Notes: generated by a model from the sequence alone, not told the origin. Positions 19,563 through 27,853 are shown, numbered from the stretch's first letter. The stretch is DNA of 64,000 bases from Neobacillus fumarioli NBRC 102428 (GCF_001591485.1 NZ_BCUZ01000003.1:1-64000); one strand, 5' to 3'. Numbers and translations: made by a program.

Positions 19563-20939
19563 TTAAATTGCACTTTTGTGATCGGTCTTCGTATCAAGTT
19601 TCACAACATCTTTAAATTTTATAACAGAAATCGTTATTAATAATGCTAAAACAAGCAGGCATGCTAAAATACTTACACGGTTTTGGCCGTCAAGAACAAA
19701 AGCAGTTAAAATAATGATTAAAAATACTAACGTAGCTCCGGTCACATACGGGAATCCCCATAGTTTAAAGCTAGGTTTTTTTGTATAGGAATGGCGGAGC
19801 TTTAACTGTGCAGAGCATATGCCAGTCCAAACTAATGAGACAACAAATCCAGGTACAGCCATTAGGACTCGAAACACTTGATCTTGTGCAATAAAGGCAA
19901 CCATTGATCCGAGAGTAAGTATAACTGCGGTTAATAATAAACTTGTTGTTGGGACACCTTTTTTTGATACATACCCGAATGATTTTGGTGCCTCCCCTTC
20001 TGTGGCTAAAGAATGAAGCATTCTTGTACATCCATAAATACCTGAGTTTGCTGCTGATAAAACCGCTGTTATCAGTATAAAATTCATGATATGGGCAGAT
20101 CCATGCAGACCGACCGTTGATAATACCTGAACAAATGGGCTTGCTTGATTGCTGATCTCGTTCCAAGGAATTAAACCACAAATAATAAAGATTGGGAGTG
20201 TGTAGAAAAGAACGATCCTTAGAATGAAGCTTTTAATTACTTTTGGCAAAATACTCTCAGCATTTTCTGTTTCAGTCACGGTGATCCCAATTAATTCTGA
20301 GCCTCCATATGAAAACATGACAATTAATAAAGCTGGAAAGATTGACAACCAACCTTTTGGAAAAATCCCACCATGATTTATATAGTTTTGCAGATATCCG
20401 GATTTTTCCGATGGGATGATCCCAAACAGAATACACGCCCCCAATACGATAAATACGATAATCATCAAAATTTTCACGCCTGCAAACCAAAACTCAAATT
20501 CCCCATAATTTTTGACATTCAAGATGTTAATACCGATAACAAACGCCGCGCACGCTAAACTAAGCACCCACAGCGGAACAGACGGGAGCCAGTACTGTAA
20601 AAAACTCCCGGCGACAACCACCTCTATAACACATACAGAAAGCCACATAAAGCAATACATCCAACCCATTACAAATGAGGCCCGTCTGCCGAACGCCTTT
20701 TGCACAAAGCCTTTTATATTTGTGTTCGGATAGACACTTGCCATCTCGGCAATTGCCCCCATCACAACTAGAAGGAATAATCCAGCCAATATATACGAGA
20801 AAATGACACCTGGTCCGGCTATTGAAACCGTTTCCGCACTTCCTTTAAAAATTCCTGTGCCAATCGCTCCCCCCATTGCCATCAAACTGATATGCCTTGG
20901 GAGCAGTCTCTTTTGCAGCCGTGTATTATTTGAATTCAT
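19563..20939 (-). CDS. APC-superfamily amino-acid permease, likely for phenylalanine
   Basis: A 458-residue membrane transporter of the amino acid transporter (AAT) family in the APC superfamily, related to RocC, AroP and PheP types. It begins with the family signature RHISLMAMGGAIGTGIFKGSAE and has about 12 hydrophobic helices. SYGGSELIGITVTETEN is another AAT hallmark. The start is the ATG behind GGGTGG; one 24 bases upstream lacks a site. It follows the E2 gene by 82 bases with no hairpin seen, so it may be co-transcribed with the phenylalanine dehydrogenase genes. Phenylalanine as substrate is inferred from context. Confidence 0.8.
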   Translation of the reverse strand: MNSNNTRLQKRLLPRHISLMAMGGAIGTGIFKGSAETVSIAGPGVIFSYILAGLFLLVVMGAIAEMASVYPNTNIKGFVQKAFGRRASFVMGWMYCFMWLSVCVIEVVVAGSFLQYWLPSVPLWVLSLACAAFVIGINILNVKNYGEFEFWFAGVKILMIIVFIVLGACILFGIIPSEKSGYLQNYINHGGIFPKGWLSIFPALLIVMFSYGGSELIGITVTETENAESILPKVIKSFILRIVLFYTLPIFIICGLIPWNEISNQASPFVQVLSTVGLHGSAHIMNFILITAVLSAANSGIYGCTRMLHSLATEGEAPKSFGYVSKKGVPTTSLLLTAVILTLGSMVAFIAQDQVFRVLMAVPGFVVSLVWTGICSAQLKLRHSYTKKPSFKLWGFPYVTGATLVFLIIILTAFVLDGQNRVSILACLLVLALLITISVIKFKDVVKLDTKTDHKSAI

Positions 20940-21021
20940 CCATTCCACCCGCATTCGTATCATTTATGGAACATACTTTGACATCATACTATTTTGATTC
21001 CTAATTAGATGATTGCTGGTA

Positions 21022-22311
21022 TTAAGCAAGTTCAATTGGCCATAATTTTGGGTTTTCAATTAGCTTTTTGAAATAGTTTGTAAAGGCAACAGCAGTTGCT
21101 CCGTCGGCTACACGATGATCAAAGGACATTGACATTGTCATGATGGAGCGGATACAAATCTCATCATTTTCCATTACGACAGGTATTTTTTTCGTTTTAT
21201 GAAAGGCAATCAACCCCGTTTCCGGATAATTGATGATCGGAGTTGCGCCGATGCTGCCCAATGGACCGACGTTGCTAATCGTAAATGTTCCGTGTCTCAT
21301 TTCATTCGGCTCCAATTTGCCTTCTTGTGCCTTTTTCGTCAGCATTTTGAGCTTTGCATGAATTTGGCGCACAGATAATCGATCCGCTTGATGGATTACG
21401 GGAACTATTAATCCTTCTTCTGTATCAACAGCGATGCCAATATTGTATTCCTTCTCTAAATAAATAACTTCATTTTCTTCATCAAGTTTTGCATTAAATA
21501 CAGGGAACTGCTTTAATGCAAGTGTAATCGCCTTAATAAAGAAAGCTGCTGCCGAAATATGAATATCCATTTCTTTCAACTCATTTCGATAGGCTAATAG
21601 TTCTGTTAAATCGGCTTCTTCAAAATGAGTCACATGTGGAATGGTATAAAGAGACTGTGTCATCTTTTTAGCAATCTGCTTACGTCTTCCCCTGAAAGGA
21701 ATGACCTCCGGCTTTTGGTGCTCCTGTATTAACTCATTTCGTCCCTTTCTCGGTCTGCGCTCCAGTTCAAATTCTGCTGTTTCTTTAGGACTGCTACTCT
21801 TGGATTCAGACGGTTCCGCTGGAAGCTCAGTCTGGTCTCGATTTTTCACATAATCGTATACATCTTTTACTGTTATTCTTCCATGGGGACCTGTACCGGT
21901 AATTTTCTCGATGTCCACAGCAAATTCACGTGCAATTTTCCGGGTATAAGGGGCCGCCATGATGAAGCGTTTTTCTCTAGGTTGTATTTCAGCAGCCATT
22001 TGTTCAGGTTCTTTATTCCCTATTTGACTAGTGATTTCTTGGGCGGGTTCAAATACGGGCTCTTCCGCTTTGTCATCACTTGTTTCCAATACAAGCAATG
22101 TGGTACCAACAGACACCATGCTGCCGTGATCAACCACAATATCCTTGACTTTTCCAGAAACAGGAGAAGGAATTTCTGCTACCATTTTATCAGTTTGTAT
22201 TTCAACAAGTGGTTGATCGACCTGAACCACATCCCCCTCCTTGACAAAATAATGGATGACTTCTCCTTCTGTCATGCCTTCGCCAATATCATGCAATTTA
22301 ACCTCAACCAT
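21022..22311 (-). CDS. 2-oxoacid dehydrogenase E2 (lipoyl acyltransferase)
   Basis: A 429-residue E2 core subunit. One N-terminal lipoyl domain carries the lipoylated lysine K42 in IQTDKMVAE. A peripheral-subunit-binding domain follows at about residues 118-155 (APYTRKIAREFAVDIEKITG). The C-terminal catalytic domain has the active site SFDHRVADG (H399, D403). It transfers the acyl group from E1 to CoA. It lies 11 bases after the E1beta gene. No E3 gene is adjacent, so dihydrolipoyl dehydrogenase must come from elsewhere. Substrate is proposed to be phenylpyruvate. Confidence 0.88.
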   Translation of the reverse strand: MVEVKLHDIGEGMTEGEVIHYFVKEGDVVQVDQPLVEIQTDKMVAEIPSPVSGKVKDIVVDHGSMVSVGTTLLVLETSDDKAEEPVFEPAQEITSQIGNKEPEQMAAEIQPREKRFIMAAPYTRKIAREFAVDIEKITGTGPHGRITVKDVYDYVKNRDQTELPAEPSESKSSSPKETAEFELERRPRKGRNELIQEHQKPEVIPFRGRRKQIAKKMTQSLYTIPHVTHFEEADLTELLAYRNELKEMDIHISAAAFFIKAITLALKQFPVFNAKLDEENEVIYLEKEYNIGIAVDTEEGLIVPVIHQADRLSVRQIHAKLKMLTKKAQEGKLEPNEMRHGTFTISNVGPLGSIGATPIINYPETGLIAFHKTKKIPVVMENDEICIRSIMTMSMSFDHRVADGATAVAFTNYFKKLIENPKLWPIELA

Positions 22312-22322
22312 TAGGATCCCCC

Positions 22323-23336
22323 CTAAAAATGGACTACTTTTTCAATTGCTTTCATGACCCTCTCCGGTGTCGGAAGGTATTGCTCCTCCAATGAGAAAAA
22401 TGGGACAGGAACATCAAAACCTGTTACACGTTCAATTGGAGATTTCAAATATAAAAATGACGTATCGTTAATGATCGAAATAATGTCATTTCCTAATCCA
22501 CCTGTTTGATGAGCTTCATGGACAATAACGGCGCGTCCTGTTTTTTGAACAGATTCGGTAATTATATCTTTATCAATCGGATACAATGTCCTTAAATCAA
22601 TCACATCACATGTGATCCCCTGTTTCTTGGCCTGCTCAGCTGCCCGCAATGCTACTGAAACCATTGCCCCCCATGCAATCAAGGTCACATCATTTCCATC
22701 TTGCAGTTTCTTCCCTTTTCCGATTTCTACTGTGTATTTTCCTTCCGGAACCGCTTCCCGGCTTGCACGGTAAATTCTCATTGACTCCATAAATAAAACA
22801 GGATCCGGGTCTTCAATAGCCGCAATCAAGAGACCTTTGGCATCGTAAGCAGAAGACGGACAAACAACTTTTATTCCCGGCATATGGGTAAACAATGCTT
22901 CTACACTGTCTGAATGTATTTCTGGCGCACGAATGCCTGCGCCATATGGTGCCCGGATCACCATCGGAACAGTGAAACTACCCATCGTTCTCATCCGGAT
23001 CCGGGATACATGGGTCATAATTTGTTCATATGCAGGATAGATAAACCCTAAAAATTGAATTTCAACCACCGGTTTGAAACCATTTACTGCCAGACCAATT
23101 GATGTGCCGACAATCCCAGCCTCACTTAACGGTGTATCGATGACCCGGTCTTCCCCAAATTGTTTCTGTAGACCTTCAGTCGCTCGGAATACACCGCCGT
23201 TTTTGCCAACATCTTCACCCAGCACTAGAACGCGCTCATCCTCTTCCAGCATTGTCCGCAGTCCATCCGTTACAGCCTGCACAAGCGTTAATTGATTTGT
23301 TTTGGTGGAGTTAACGATTGCTTTTTCTATCATCAT
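22323..23336 (-). CDS. 2-oxoacid dehydrogenase E1 beta subunit
   Basis: A 337-residue transketolase-like E1beta subunit with the family stretches VLVLGEDVGKNGGVF, TPLSEAGIVG, EIQFLGFIYPAYEQI and RAPYGAGIRAPEIHSDS. With E1alpha it forms the thiamine diphosphate site that decarboxylates the 2-oxoacid. The start was set at the ATG behind GGGAGGG; it overlaps the E1alpha stop by 4 bases (ATGA), so the two chains are coupled for 1:1 synthesis. A reading 57 bases longer lies entirely inside E1alpha and has no site. Confidence 0.9.
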   Translation of the reverse strand: MMIEKAIVNSTKTNQLTLVQAVTDGLRTMLEEDERVLVLGEDVGKNGGVFRATEGLQKQFGEDRVIDTPLSEAGIVGTSIGLAVNGFKPVVEIQFLGFIYPAYEQIMTHVSRIRMRTMGSFTVPMVIRAPYGAGIRAPEIHSDSVEALFTHMPGIKVVCPSSAYDAKGLLIAAIEDPDPVLFMESMRIYRASREAVPEGKYTVEIGKGKKLQDGNDVTLIAWGAMVSVALRAAEQAKKQGITCDVIDLRTLYPIDKDIITESVQKTGRAVIVHEAHQTGGLGNDIISIINDTSFLYLKSPIERVTGFDVPVPFFSLEEQYLPTPERVMKAIEKVVHF

Positions 23337-24403
23337 CTGGCTTCCCTCCCAATTAATTGAAGGTATTGTTCCTTTTGCTGGGAAATTGTCCAAGTTGGTT
23401 TTTCAAATACATGATCAAATAAATCGTTCACATTTGGTTTAGGGTAATTTTCCATTTCCTTAACTGCTTGTTCTACCTCAGCGGCAATTTCATTTGTTAT
23501 TTTCTGAACCCATTCTTCCTTCCAAATTCCGTTTGATTTCATATACCTTTCAACTCGAAGAAGAGGATCCCTTGTTTCTCTAATTACCTCACTTTCCGAT
23601 TGATCACGGTATTTAGTGGGGTCATCTGATGTTGTATGTGCACCATATCTCCATGTCACGGCCTCAATTAATGTCGATCCTCCTCCGTGACGCGCGAATT
23701 TAAGCGCCTCCAACACTTGAAAATAAACAGCAAATATATCATTTCCATCAATTCGAAAGCCTGGCATATTATAGGCAAGAGCCTTTTGTGCTATTGTTTC
23801 AGAATTCATTTGTTTTTCAATCGGCACAGAAATCGCAAAACGATTATTTTGATTGAAGTAGACTACCGGGGCTTTAAATACACTGGCAAAATTTAAACCT
23901 TCGTGGAAATCGCCCTCTGATGTCGCACCATCACCAAAATAGGCAATGGCTGCATTTTTTGTACCTTTTCTCTTTTCTGCCAGTGCCGCTCCTGCCGCAT
24001 GTGGTATTTGCGTGGCAATAGGAACAGCAGGTGGAAAAATCTTTTTCCCTTTCTCCGGTACACATCCTTCTAGACGTCCATTCCAATAAAGAAATATTCT
24101 CGACATGCCTGCTCCAAATGTTAAAGCAGCACCATGGTCGCGATAGGTGGGAAAGAGCCAATCATCCTTTTCAAGCGCTAGGGCACTTCCTACCTGTGAC
24201 GCCTCCTGTCCCTCAAATGGCGCATATGTCCCGAGTCTTCCCTGCCTCTGTAAACTAATTGCTTTACGGTCAAACGTCCGAATCCGAATCATGTGATAAT
24301 AAAATTTCTTAACCAATTCCTCCGTTATTGCCTTTCTATAATTCTCGTTTACTAGATTTCCGTTCTCATCAACAATTTGCAAAATTGGAAATTCAAGTTT
24401 CAT
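23333..24403 (-). CDS. 2-oxoacid dehydrogenase E1 alpha subunit
   Basis: A 356-residue E1alpha subunit. The thiamine diphosphate/Mg motif begins at GDGA (157-160) and ends at the NN pair (186-187). The phosphorylation-loop region is WRYGAHTTSDDPTKYR. Overall it looks closest to Gram-positive PdhA-like chains. However, the substrate-side stretch after PTYRD reads HGAALTFGAG, where I recall VPQIIWHG-type in PDH, so substrate preference may differ. The start is the ATG behind GAGGTG. It follows the phenylalanine dehydrogenase gene by 35 bases. Confidence 0.9.
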   Translation of the reverse strand: MKLEFPILQIVDENGNLVNENYRKAITEELVKKFYYHMIRIRTFDRKAISLQRQGRLGTYAPFEGQEASQVGSALALEKDDWLFPTYRDHGAALTFGAGMSRIFLYWNGRLEGCVPEKGKKIFPPAVPIATQIPHAAGAALAEKRKGTKNAAIAYFGDGATSEGDFHEGLNFASVFKAPVVYFNQNNRFAISVPIEKQMNSETIAQKALAYNMPGFRIDGNDIFAVYFQVLEALKFARHGGGSTLIEAVTWRYGAHTTSDDPTKYRDQSESEVIRETRDPLLRVERYMKSNGIWKEEWVQKITNEIAAEVEQAVKEMENYPKPNVNDLFDHVFEKPTWTISQQKEQYLQLIGREAR

Positions 24404-24438
24404 ACCATTCACCTCATCTATTGGAAGTCGGATTCATT

Positions 24439-25581
24439 TTAATGACCAATATCCCATTTAGGACGTTTCGCATGGGAGAAAAAACTATTTAACCTTTTAC
24501 CATCCTCTATCCGTTTTTCACATAAACGATTAGCAGCCTGAACAGTTGTAATATCATCTAACTCTGCCTGTCTATAAACCTCTAATAAGGAGAAATAAAT
24601 AGATTCAGTCTTCTTCAACACCCGCTCTTTGTTATAGCCGTAAAGTTCATCCGCTACTTGGATTAACCCGCCGGCATTTACAATATAGTCAGGGGCGTAT
24701 AAAATTCCTTTTTGCTTCAACATTTCCCCGTGCTTTTCTGTAAGCAACTGATTATTAGCTGAACCAACGATTGCTTTTACCTTTAATTGTTCGATCGTTA
24801 CATCATTGATGATTCCGCCTAAAGCACATGGAACAAAGACATCAGCTTTTACGGTATATACATCATCCCCGGATACAACCTTTACATTTCTTCCTAATTG
24901 TTTGGCTCGTTCTTGAATGAAGGCAATAGATTGCGGATTGATATCGTTTACAAAAAGATCAGCACCTGATTCAAGTAATTGTTCGGCTACTTTAAAACCT
25001 ACTTTCCCTAACCCTTGGATGATATACGTTTTACCTGCCAACTCTTCACTTCCGAAAATTGTTTTATTGGTTGCTTTTAATCCATAAATGACGCCAAGTG
25101 CAGTTGGAATCGATGAATCTCCGCTGCCGCCGTAAGCTTCTGGAATTCCTACGATACATTTTGTTTCCCTTGACGCATGGACAAAGTCTTCAGTTGAAGT
25201 CCCCATATCTGTGCCAGTATAAAAACGGCCATTTAGAGAATCAACAAATTGACCAAAAGCTCTGAACATAGCTTGAGTTTTGTCTGTTAAAGGATTGCCG
25301 ATGATGACCGCTTTTCCACCGCCAAAGTCGACATCGGCTGCGGCACATTTGTATGTCATGCCCTTCGAAAGTCTTAATACATCTTCCAACGCCTCATCGA
25401 ATGAAGCATATGGATACATTCTGCAACCGCCCAACGCAGGACCAAGGGTAGTATTATGAATAGCAATAATTGATTTAAGTCCTGTATTGGGATCATTACA
25501 AAAAACGATTTGTTCATGTTCATGTATTTTTTCCAAAATAGTTGTTTGTATAGAAGTAGCTTTTTCCTTTAATGTGTTCAT
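24439..25581 (-). CDS. Phenylalanine dehydrogenase
   Basis: A 380-residue NAD-dependent amino acid dehydrogenase that deaminates L-phenylalanine to phenylpyruvate. The catalytic lysines are in GMTYKCAA (K78) and FGGGKAVI (K90), the Rossmann loop is GLGKVG (190-195). Residues that separate it from leucine dehydrogenase all read as phenylalanine type: GGCRM instead of GGTRM, G123 in TGTDMG where leucine dehydrogenase has alanine, and L306 in NAGGLIQ where it has valine. The C-terminus PKWDI resembles what I recall of the B. badius enzyme. The ATG is preferred to the GTG 3 bases upstream because GGAGG is then 7 bases away. It leads the unit with E1/E2. Confidence 0.9.
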   Translation of the reverse strand: MNTLKEKATSIQTTILEKIHEHEQIVFCNDPNTGLKSIIAIHNTTLGPALGGCRMYPYASFDEALEDVLRLSKGMTYKCAAADVDFGGGKAVIIGNPLTDKTQAMFRAFGQFVDSLNGRFYTGTDMGTSTEDFVHASRETKCIVGIPEAYGGSGDSSIPTALGVIYGLKATNKTIFGSEELAGKTYIIQGLGKVGFKVAEQLLESGADLFVNDINPQSIAFIQERAKQLGRNVKVVSGDDVYTVKADVFVPCALGGIINDVTIEQLKVKAIVGSANNQLLTEKHGEMLKQKGILYAPDYIVNAGGLIQVADELYGYNKERVLKKTESIYFSLLEVYRQAELDDITTVQAANRLCEKRIEDGKRLNSFFSHAKRPKWDIGH

Positions 25582-25606
25582 CACTAAGCCTCCGCTTCAT
25601 TATTTT

Positions 25607-25620
25607 AGATAGCGCTTTCA
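25607..25620 (-). promoter_or_regulatory. cre site upstream of the phenylalanine dehydrogenase gene
   Basis: TGAAAGCGCTATCT on the minus strand fits TGWAANCGNTNWCA at 13 of 14 positions. It ends about 25 bases before the start codon, where CcpA would block transcription when preferred sugars are present. Confidence 0.65.
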
Positions 25621-25691
25621 CGATCATCAGCCGTTCATATGCATAGCCAGATGATTTCTTGAATACAAAAAAATAATAACTATAACACTTA

Positions 25692-25721
25692 TTGAACTAG
25701 CGTGAAAATTATGTTTATAAT
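25692..25721 (+). promoter_or_regulatory. SigA promoter of the Lrp-type regulator gene
   Basis: TTGAAC (25692-25697), 18 bases, perfect TATAAT (25716-25721). It gives a leader of about 115 bases. The facing minus-strand promoter for phenylalanine dehydrogenase is not clear; a TATAGT without a good -35 is the best I found. Confidence 0.7.
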
Positions 25722-25738
25722 AGTATGATAGTAAAAAA

Positions 25739-25752
25739 TGAAAGCGATTTAT
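25739..25752 (+). promoter_or_regulatory. cre-like site in the regulator leader
   Basis: TGAAAGCGATTTAT matches the CcpA consensus at 12 of 14 positions, about 12 bases after the predicted transcription start of the Lrp-type gene. It fits a roadblock site but is a weaker match. Confidence 0.35.
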
Positions 25753-25804
25753 ATACCATATTGCATAATTTTTAAGTTCCAATTATACATTTTGAATAAG
25801 TTTC

Positions 25805-25823
25805 AAATGAAAAAACTTCATTT
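25805..25823. promoter_or_regulatory. Inverted repeat before the Lrp-type gene
   Basis: AAATGAA and TTCATTT separated by 5 bases, directly upstream of the ribosome binding site of the Lrp-type regulator. It is a candidate autoregulatory site in an AT-rich divergent region. Confidence 0.4.
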
Positions 25824-25841
25824 TTTATAGGAGGTCATTCA

Positions 25842-26309
25842 ATGGATCAAATTGATATTTGTCTTCTGAAACTCCTTCAAGAGAATGCCCGTATGACCAT
25901 CAGCGAATTGTCTAAGAGATTATCGCTTAGCCGTCCAAGTGTTACGGAGCGATTAAACAGACTGCAGGAAAAAGGAATTATTGATGGGTTTAGTGCACGG
26001 ATTTGCCCGAAGAAAATTGGCCGGGATGTGGTCGTTTATATCCAATTAAGTGAAATCAAAATGTGTTCTTATACGGATTTTGAGGAGTGGATTAAAAAAG
26101 ACCCGGATATAGTGGAGTGTCATCGGTTAACTGGGCCTGTCAGTTACTTGCTAAAAGCTGCCGTTGCCGGTATGGATCATTTAAGCAGCCTGATTGATCG
26201 ACTGACACCATACGGGAATGTCAATACGTCCATTGTTTTATCATCCCCCATTTCGTTTCGCTGTATTACGCCGCATACCAATGAACCTTGCCTAAAGGCT
26301 ATGGAATAA
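25842..26309 (+). CDS. Lrp/AsnC-family transcriptional regulator
   Basis: A 155-residue regulator. The N-terminal helix-turn-helix (residues about 1-60) holds ICLLKLLQENARMTISELSKRL and SRPSVTERLNRLQEKGII. A RAM/ACT-type effector domain follows (VVVYIQLSEI, then the HRLTGPVSYLLKAAV strand region). Lrp proteins sense amino acids as octamers or dimers. It is transcribed divergently from the phenylalanine dehydrogenase unit across a 260-base gap with two cre-like sites, so phenylalanine-responsive control of that unit is the natural reading. The ribosome binding site is TAGGAGGTC. Confidence 0.88.
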   Translation: MDQIDICLLKLLQENARMTISELSKRLSLSRPSVTERLNRLQEKGIIDGFSARICPKKIGRDVVVYIQLSEIKMCSYTDFEEWIKKDPDIVECHRLTGPVSYLLKAAVAGMDHLSSLIDRLTPYGNVNTSIVLSSPISFRCITPHTNEPCLKAME

Positions 26310-26530
26310 GACATGCTACTAATTGGAAAACTCTTGTGCCATTGGAACCTCACGCTTAGCTTTCGTATAAGTCGTCCGTTACTTATGTTGCCAAGACATT
26401 TTATAGTCTAAATTTCTAATAAAATATTCAAAATAATAGAATGGTAGAAATGAGACCTATTGTTCTTAAGTGTGTTTTTGCTGGCATAAATGATATGATA
26501 GAAAACAGATATTTCTTTGGAGGATTGTTT

Positions 26531-27802
26531 ATGCAGCAAAAACCATTGGCCTATCGGATGCGTCCGCGTACAATAGAAGAGATCGTCGGTCAAGAGCATC
26601 TTGTCGGTGAAGGAAAAATTATTTCCAGAATGGTCAAGGCGTGTCAACTGACTTCCATGATTCTCTATGGCCCTCCCGGCATTGGCAAAACATCCATCGC
26701 CAGTGCGATTGCCGGAAGCACCAAATATGCATTTAGAACCCTTAATGCCGTCACCCATAATAAGAAGGATATGGAAATTGTCGCCGCTGAAGCGAAAATG
26801 TCAGGAAAAGTGATTCTTCTCCTGGATGAGGTCCACCGATTAGATAAAGCCAAGCAGGATTTTTTATTACCATATCTCGAAAATGGAATGATCGTGTTAA
26901 TCGGAGCGACAACGAGCAACCCTTATCACGCTATCAATCCCGCTATCCGCAGCCGCTGTCAAATTTTCGAACTAAAACCATTAACGCCTGAGGAGGTTAC
27001 GCAAGCTCTAAAACGCGCTTTGAAGGATGAGGAACGGGGTTTAGGAAAGTTAAAAATTGAGATTTCCCAAGAGGCTTTACTTCACTTTGCACGAGGGGCA
27101 GGTGGTGATGTGAGGAGTTCTTTAAACGCCCTGGAGCTGGCGGTATTGTCAACCGATCCCGATAAAGAAGGAGTTATTCATATTACTTTAGCAGCGGCGG
27201 AAGAATGCATGCAAAAGAAAAGTATACCTGCTGACAAGGATGGCGATGCTCATTATGATGTGATATCAGCCTTCCAAAAATCAATCCGGGGTAGCGATGT
27301 AAATGCAGCCCTGCACTATTTGGCGAGGCTCATCGAAGCAGGAGATTTGCCAAGTATTAGCCGCCGCCTGATTGTCATTGCCTATGAAGACATCGGACTA
27401 GCCAACCCTCAGGCAGGACCACGAACATTGGCGGCGATCGAAACAGCGGAACGGCTTGGCTTTCCGGAAGGACGTATCCCACTCGCAAATGCCGTGATTG
27501 AATTATGTCTCTCGCCTAAATCGAATTCCGCCATTACTGCCATCGACGCGGCTCTCGCCGACATCCAAAAAGGAATCATTGGAGAAGTGCCGGATCACTT
27601 GAAAGACGCCCATTATAAAGGAGCCAAAGAGCTTGGGAGGGGAATCGGATATTTGTATCCCCACAATTACGAAAACGGCTGGGTACCGCAAGACTATTTG
27701 CCAAACAAACTGAAACACAAACAATACTACCAGCCGAAAAAAACCGGGAAATTCGAGCAGGCACTCGCAGCCGTATATGAGAAACTAACACGGAAACATT
27801 AA
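26531..27802 (+). CDS. rarA: Replication-associated recombination protein A (RarA/MgsA)
   Basis: A 423-residue AAA+ ATPase related to clamp-loader subunits that acts at stalled replication forks. Walker A GPPGIGKTS is near residue 48 and Walker B LLLDEVHRLD about 50 residues later. IGATTSNPYHAINPAIRSRC holds sensor 1 and the arginine finger region, and the C-terminal MgsA tetramerisation domain holds YEDIGLANPQAG. The ATG behind GGAGG is preferred to an ATG 90 bases upstream. In B. subtilis the gene follows cymR directly; here about 20 kb separates them. Confidence 0.95.
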   Translation: MQQKPLAYRMRPRTIEEIVGQEHLVGEGKIISRMVKACQLTSMILYGPPGIGKTSIASAIAGSTKYAFRTLNAVTHNKKDMEIVAAEAKMSGKVILLLDEVHRLDKAKQDFLLPYLENGMIVLIGATTSNPYHAINPAIRSRCQIFELKPLTPEEVTQALKRALKDEERGLGKLKIEISQEALLHFARGAGGDVRSSLNALELAVLSTDPDKEGVIHITLAAAEECMQKKSIPADKDGDAHYDVISAFQKSIRGSDVNAALHYLARLIEAGDLPSISRRLIVIAYEDIGLANPQAGPRTLAAIETAERLGFPEGRIPLANAVIELCLSPKSNSAITAIDAALADIQKGIIGEVPDHLKDAHYKGAKELGRGIGYLYPHNYENGWVPQDYLPNKLKHKQYYQPKKTGKFEQALAAVYEKLTRKH

Positions 27803-27804
27803 AA

Positions 27805-27853
27805 AACGGTGTCAGGCACCATGTGAAAAATTCACATGGTGCCTGACACCGTT
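27805..27853. terminator. Long palindrome / bidirectional terminator with GTGTCAGGCACC core
   Basis: A perfect 23-bp inverted repeat (27805-27827 with 27831-27853) and a 3-base loop between the convergent rarA and ABC permease genes. A run of A precedes it, giving a T tail for minus-strand transcription. The GGTGTCAGGCACC core resembles a short palindromic repeat family I recall from several Bacillus genomes. Confidence 0.8.

Noticed and set aside
19771-20181. 136-residue frame inside the permease gene
   Set aside because: Same strand but shifted frame of a membrane protein; rich in Cys, Trp and Ser, no start signal.
21022-24403. Reading the E1/E2 genes as the housekeeping pyruvate or branched-chain complex
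   Set aside because: No E3, no ptb/buk or pdh neighbours, and tight linkage to phenylalanine dehydrogenase and paa genes. It remains possible and is the main alternative to the phenylpyruvate proposal.
25585-25720. SigL (-12/-24) promoter before the phenylalanine dehydrogenase gene
   Set aside because: A TGGC at about 25647-25650 (minus strand) lacks the GC at the required 10-base distance, and no SigL activator gene is nearby.
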